Position numbers and translations under genes: made by a program. Below the pieces are notes generated by a model. The model saw only the letters and a list, made by a program, of their open reading frames with translations. It made no database searches and was not told where the DNA came from. Source: Candidatus Symbiothrix sp. (GTDB taxonomy: Bacteria > Bacteroidota > Bacteroidia > Bacteroidales > Azobacteroidaceae). From it: a stretch of 8,207 nt of DNA. The DNA lies in NCBI GenBank assembly GCA_031284765.1, contig JAITXK010000043.1, positions 1 to 8,207 of the forward strand. Reading direction: 5' to 3'. Below, in pieces: positions 5,788 to 8,207 of the stretch (positions are counted from its first letter, which is position 1; every line of letters starts with the position of its first letter).

Positions 5788-7429
5788 CAATGATCTTCAT
5801 CAACTCATCAACAGCCGTTGCTTCGGGAATGTTTTTCAAAACACATTGCTTGCCTTTGTAAAGACTGACTTTCCCGATGCCGGCGCCGACGTATCCATAA
5901 TCGGCATCGGCCATTTCGCCCGGGCCATTGACAATGCAGCCCATGATGGCGATTTTCAAACCTTTTAGATGACTTGTAGCAGCTTTTACTTTTTTGATAA
6001 CGGTTTGCAAATCGAATAAAGTACGTCCGCAACTGGGGCAGGAAATGTATTCTGTTTTGCTGATGCGCCGGCCTGTGGCTTGCAAAATGCCGAAACTACA
6101 GGCATCAATCGCTTGCGGCGGATGTTGTTGATTTGCATTGCTCAACATCAATCCATCGGCCCAGCGGTCCAAGAAAAACGAACCGCAATCGGTGGCCGCT
6201 TTGATTTGGAAGGTGGCCAAATCCGTTTCATCGTACGTATTCCACAAAACGATGCGGTTGGTGATTTCCGCCTGTCGCAAGGCTGCAATACAGGCTTTTT
6301 GCTCGTAAACATTGTTATCTTCGGAGAAAAGAAGAAGCATTGTCTCCGGATATTTCCGGATGTCAATGAGTGCTTCTTCATTTATATCGTTCAGACTCAA
6401 AGGCTTAAAAGAAGATTCCTTGGTATAGAGATAATCAGGCATCAGATTTTCGTCAACAGAGGTATCGGCCGTTTGGCTGCGGTCGGAAATAACGATTGGT
6501 GTAGCGCTGTACGCAGACGCCGGTTGACACGAAGCAATCTTCGCGATGCCGGCAGCCGGTGCGTTTTGCCTGCGCCGGGTAGTATGTTCGACTAAGGCAC
6601 GTGCCACCGGTATTTCTGCTTCCGGGTCTTCGCTCAACGAAACGCGAATCGTATCGCCGATGCCTTCCAACAACAACGTGCCGATGCCCACGGCCGATTT
6701 GATGCGTCCGTCCTCGCCATCACCAGCCTCGGTAACGCCCAGATGTAGCGGGAAGTGCATGTCTTCCTGATCCATCTGTTCCACCAAAAGGCGAACGGTT
6801 TGCACCATCGTAAACGTGTTGGAGGCTTTAATGGAAATCACGACATGAGGGAAATGCTCCGTCACACAGATACGCAAAAACTCCATGCATGACTCGACCA
6901 TGCCTTGGGGTGTATCGCCGTAACGGCTCATAATGCGATCGGACAACGAACCGTGATTCACGCCGATGCGAATAGCCGTCCGGTGTTCCTTGCAAGTGTT
7001 CAAAAAGGGGATGAAACGCTCTTTGATTTTGTCGATTTCCTGCTGATATTCCTCCTCCGTGTATTCAAAGGTTTTAAATGTTTTGACCGGGTCGGCAAAA
7101 TTGCCCGGATTAATCCGCACTTTTTCAACGATTTGTGCAGCCGCTTCCGCTGCTTTCGGATTGAAATGAATGTCGGCCACCAAAGGTGTATGATAGCCCA
7201 AAGCATGCAAACCATCCCTGATAGCTTGCAGATTTTCGGCTTCACGAATGCCTTGCGCCGTCAAACGAACCAATTCTCCCCCCGCTTCAATGATTCGGAC
7301 GACTTGTTGAATACTGCCTTCCGTATCCAGCGTGGAGGTATTGGTCATGGATTGAATCCGTATCGGATGCTCTCCACCCATCGGCGTAGTACCAATGTTG
7401 ACAACGGACGTTTTTCTTCGTTGAAGCAT
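5774..7429 (-). CDS. ispG: 4-hydroxy-3-methylbut-2-enyl diphosphate synthase, long form (IspG/GcpE)
   Basis: A cytoplasmic iron-sulfur enzyme of the MEP pathway that converts 2-C-methyl-D-erythritol 2,4-cyclodiphosphate to HMBPP, the penultimate step to IPP and DMAPP. The N-terminal TIM barrel (about 1-280) has IRIQSMTNT (23-31), VRINPGNF and IRIGVNHGSLSDRI. The C-terminal cluster domain has C464 and C467 (SCPSCGRT), C498 and E505 (MGCIVNGPGE). The spacing matches the E. coli ligands Cys270, Cys273, Cys305 and Glu312. Between the two lies an insertion of roughly 170-190 residues corresponding to the extra domain (A*) of plant-type and Bacteroidota enzymes; this explains 551 residues against 372 in E. 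coli. It is the last gene of the gcvH-purE-ispG run. The ATG is the first after purE's in-frame stop, with a weak AAAGG upstream (7441-7445). All cluster ligands are intact, so it should be functional. Confidence 0.96.
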   Translation of the reverse strand: MLQRRKTSVVNIGTTPMGGEHPIRIQSMTNTSTLDTEGSIQQVVRIIEAGGELVRLTAQGIREAENLQAIRDGLHALGYHTPLVADIHFNPKAAEAAAQIVEKVRINPGNFADPVKTFKTFEYTEEEYQQEIDKIKERFIPFLNTCKEHRTAIRIGVNHGSLSDRIMSRYGDTPQGMVESCMEFLRICVTEHFPHVVISIKASNTFTMVQTVRLLVEQMDQEDMHFPLHLGVTEAGDGEDGRIKSAVGIGTLLLEGIGDTIRVSLSEDPEAEIPVARALVEHTTRRRQNAPAAGIAKIASCQPASAYSATPIVISDRSQTADTSVDENLMPDYLYTKESSFKPLSLNDINEEALIDIRKYPETMLLLFSEDNNVYEQKACIAALRQAEITNRIVLWNTYDETDLATFQIKAATDCGSFFLDRWADGLMLSNANQQHPPQAIDACSFGILQATGRRISKTEYISCPSCGRTLFDLQTVIKKVKAATSHLKGLKIAIMGCIVNGPGEMADADYGYVGAGIGKVSLYKGKQCVLKNIPEATAVDELMKIIANSQ

Positions 7430-7444
7430 GTTGATGACAGCCTT

Positions 7445-7951
7445 TTAATTCGTTTTAAAGCGATAGTGTACAGAAGCTAATTCTGCGTTAGCCTTTACGA
7501 TTTTGGTTTTCAGATTTTCCTTGTAATCCGCCAGTTTCGCTTGCAAGGTTTCGTCCTTCACGGCCAACATCTGCACAGCCAAAATAGCCGCATTCATTGC
7601 ACCGTTGATTCCAACCGTTGCGACAGGAATACCCGGAGGCATTTGTACGATGGCCAGCAAGGCATCCATTCCGTCCAAAGTCGCATTGATGGGTACGCCG
7701 ATGACCGGCAAAGTCGTCATCGAAGCAATCACACCGGGCAAATGGGCAGCCATTCCCGCAGCGGCGATAATGACTTCAATGCCCCTTGCTTTGGCACGGG
7801 TAGCAAAATCTTCCACTTCAGCAGGCGTGCGATGCGCCGACAAAGCATTCATTTCAAAGGGGATTTCAAATTCGTCCAACAGTTTTGCTGCTTTTTCCAG
7901 GATGGGGAGGTCGGATGTACTCCCCATGATGATACTTACGATTGCTTTCAT
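7445..7951 (-). CDS. purE: N5-carboxyaminoimidazole ribonucleotide mutase (class I PurE)
   Basis: A 168-residue cytoplasmic enzyme of de novo purine synthesis that rearranges N5-CAIR, the PurK product, to CAIR; class I PurE normally forms an octamer. The sequence is full length and collinear with the family: GSTSDLP near the N-terminus (10-16), the SAHRTP motif with catalytic H40 (38-43), AAAGMAAHLPGVIAS, and the LLAIVQMPPGIPVATVGING stretch. No PurK gene is visible in the window. The ATG overlaps the gcvH stop as ATGA (7948-7951), a strong argument for this start and for translational coupling, as no clear Shine-Dalgarno sequence precedes it. Its TAA stop lies 15 bases before ispG. Class II (AIR carboxylase) PurE is less likely given the bacterial-type sequence. 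Confidence 0.97.
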   Translation of the reverse strand: MKAIVSIIMGSTSDLPILEKAAKLLDEFEIPFEMNALSAHRTPAEVEDFATRAKARGIEVIIAAAGMAAHLPGVIASMTTLPVIGVPINATLDGMDALLAIVQMPPGIPVATVGINGAMNAAILAVQMLAVKDETLQAKLADYKENLKTKIVKANAELASVHYRFKTN

Positions 7952-8207
7952 GCACCCACGTGAGCTGTATATTGTGCAACACTCATCAATTTTTCCACAT
8001 CGGAAAGAGCGCTCACTTCCACTTTAATAATCCAGCCTTCGCCGTAAGGGTCGGAATTGACTAATTCGGGTTGGTCTTCCAAGGCAGGATTGACTTCCAA
8101 TACAGTCGCTGTGACCGGCATCAACAAATCGGAAACGGTTTTTACGGCTTCTATCGAACCAAATACATCATTTTTTTCGATGGTTTCGCCTTCGGAGTTT
8201 ACGTCCA
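7948..8207 (-). CDS. gcvH: Glycine cleavage system H protein (lipoyl carrier), C-terminal part
   Basis: The last 85 codons of gcvH; the start, about 40 codons, lies past the right edge. H protein carries the aminomethyl group on a lipoyl-lysine arm between the P, T and L proteins of glycine cleavage, supplying 5,10-methylene-THF. The lipoylation site is visible as GSIEAVKTVSDLLMP, with the lysine codon at 8140-8142. It is followed by the family pattern VTATVLEVNPALEDQPELVNSDPYGEGWIIKVE. The frame ends in TGA at 7948-7950, sharing bases with the purE ATG. It is the first visible gene of a minus-strand cluster whose promoter must be outside the window. No genes for P, T or L proteins are seen here. 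A lipoate-relay role as in some GcvH-like proteins is possible but not suggested. Confidence 0.95.
   Translation of the reverse strand, partial: DVNSEGETIEKNDVFGSIEAVKTVSDLLMPVTATVLEVNPALEDQPELVNSDPYGEGWIIKVEVSALSDVEKLMSVAQYTAHVGA

Noticed and set aside
6905..7480. A 191-codon plus-strand open frame across ispG and the end of purE
   Set aside because: It lies opposite clearly conserved IspG and PurE sequence, and its product shows no family features.
1..8207. CRISPR arrays, tRNA/rRNA genes, insertion sequences, toxin-antitoxin or defence genes
   Set aside because: No direct-repeat array, cloverleaf, terminal inverted repeats, transposase motif or defence-type protein was found on either strand.

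Overview
The window looks like chromosomal DNA from a Bacteroidota bacterium, most likely of the order Bacteroidales. Three things point there: promoter elements of the Bacteroides type (TAnnTTTG with an upstream TTG) and A-rich leaders without strong Shine-Dalgarno sequences; secreted proteins built from modules common in that phylum; and a long-form IspG with an inserted domain. I cannot name a genus from the sequence alone.

Layout. Positions 1-330 (+) are the 3' end of a GH2-type beta-mannosidase. After a 135-base gap carrying a promoter and a GC-rich dyad come two plus-strand genes 12 bases apart (466-1152 and 1165-3120). Both encode signal-peptide-bearing, probably extracytoplasmic proteins of unknown function; the second is a 651-residue multidomain beta-sandwich/Ig-like protein. 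A 66-base gap with another promoter precedes an 866-residue NPCBM-GH36 alpha-galactosidase (3187-5787, +). It runs tail-to-tail into a minus-strand housekeeping cluster, with a 14-base overlap of the coding ends. Read in transcription order, that cluster is gcvH (5' end beyond the window), purE and ispG, with a 4-base gcvH/purE overlap and a 15-base purE-ispG gap.

How the genes fit together. The plus-strand side looks like a carbohydrate-use and cell-surface segment. Beta-mannosidase plus alpha-galactosidase would suit trimming of galactomannan oligosaccharides, but no SusC/SusD pair or regulator is visible, so a polysaccharide utilization locus is only a possibility. The minus-strand side is core metabolism: lipoyl carrier protein of glycine cleavage, purine synthesis and the MEP isoprenoid pathway.

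I found no CRISPR array, tRNA, rRNA, insertion sequence, attachment site or recognisable defence system. The least explained part is the two-gene secreted-protein unit at 466-3120. It contains an eight-C tract where a one-base change in either direction would bring a stop within a few codons and remove the last Ig-like domain. No gene-free stretch exceeds 135 bases.
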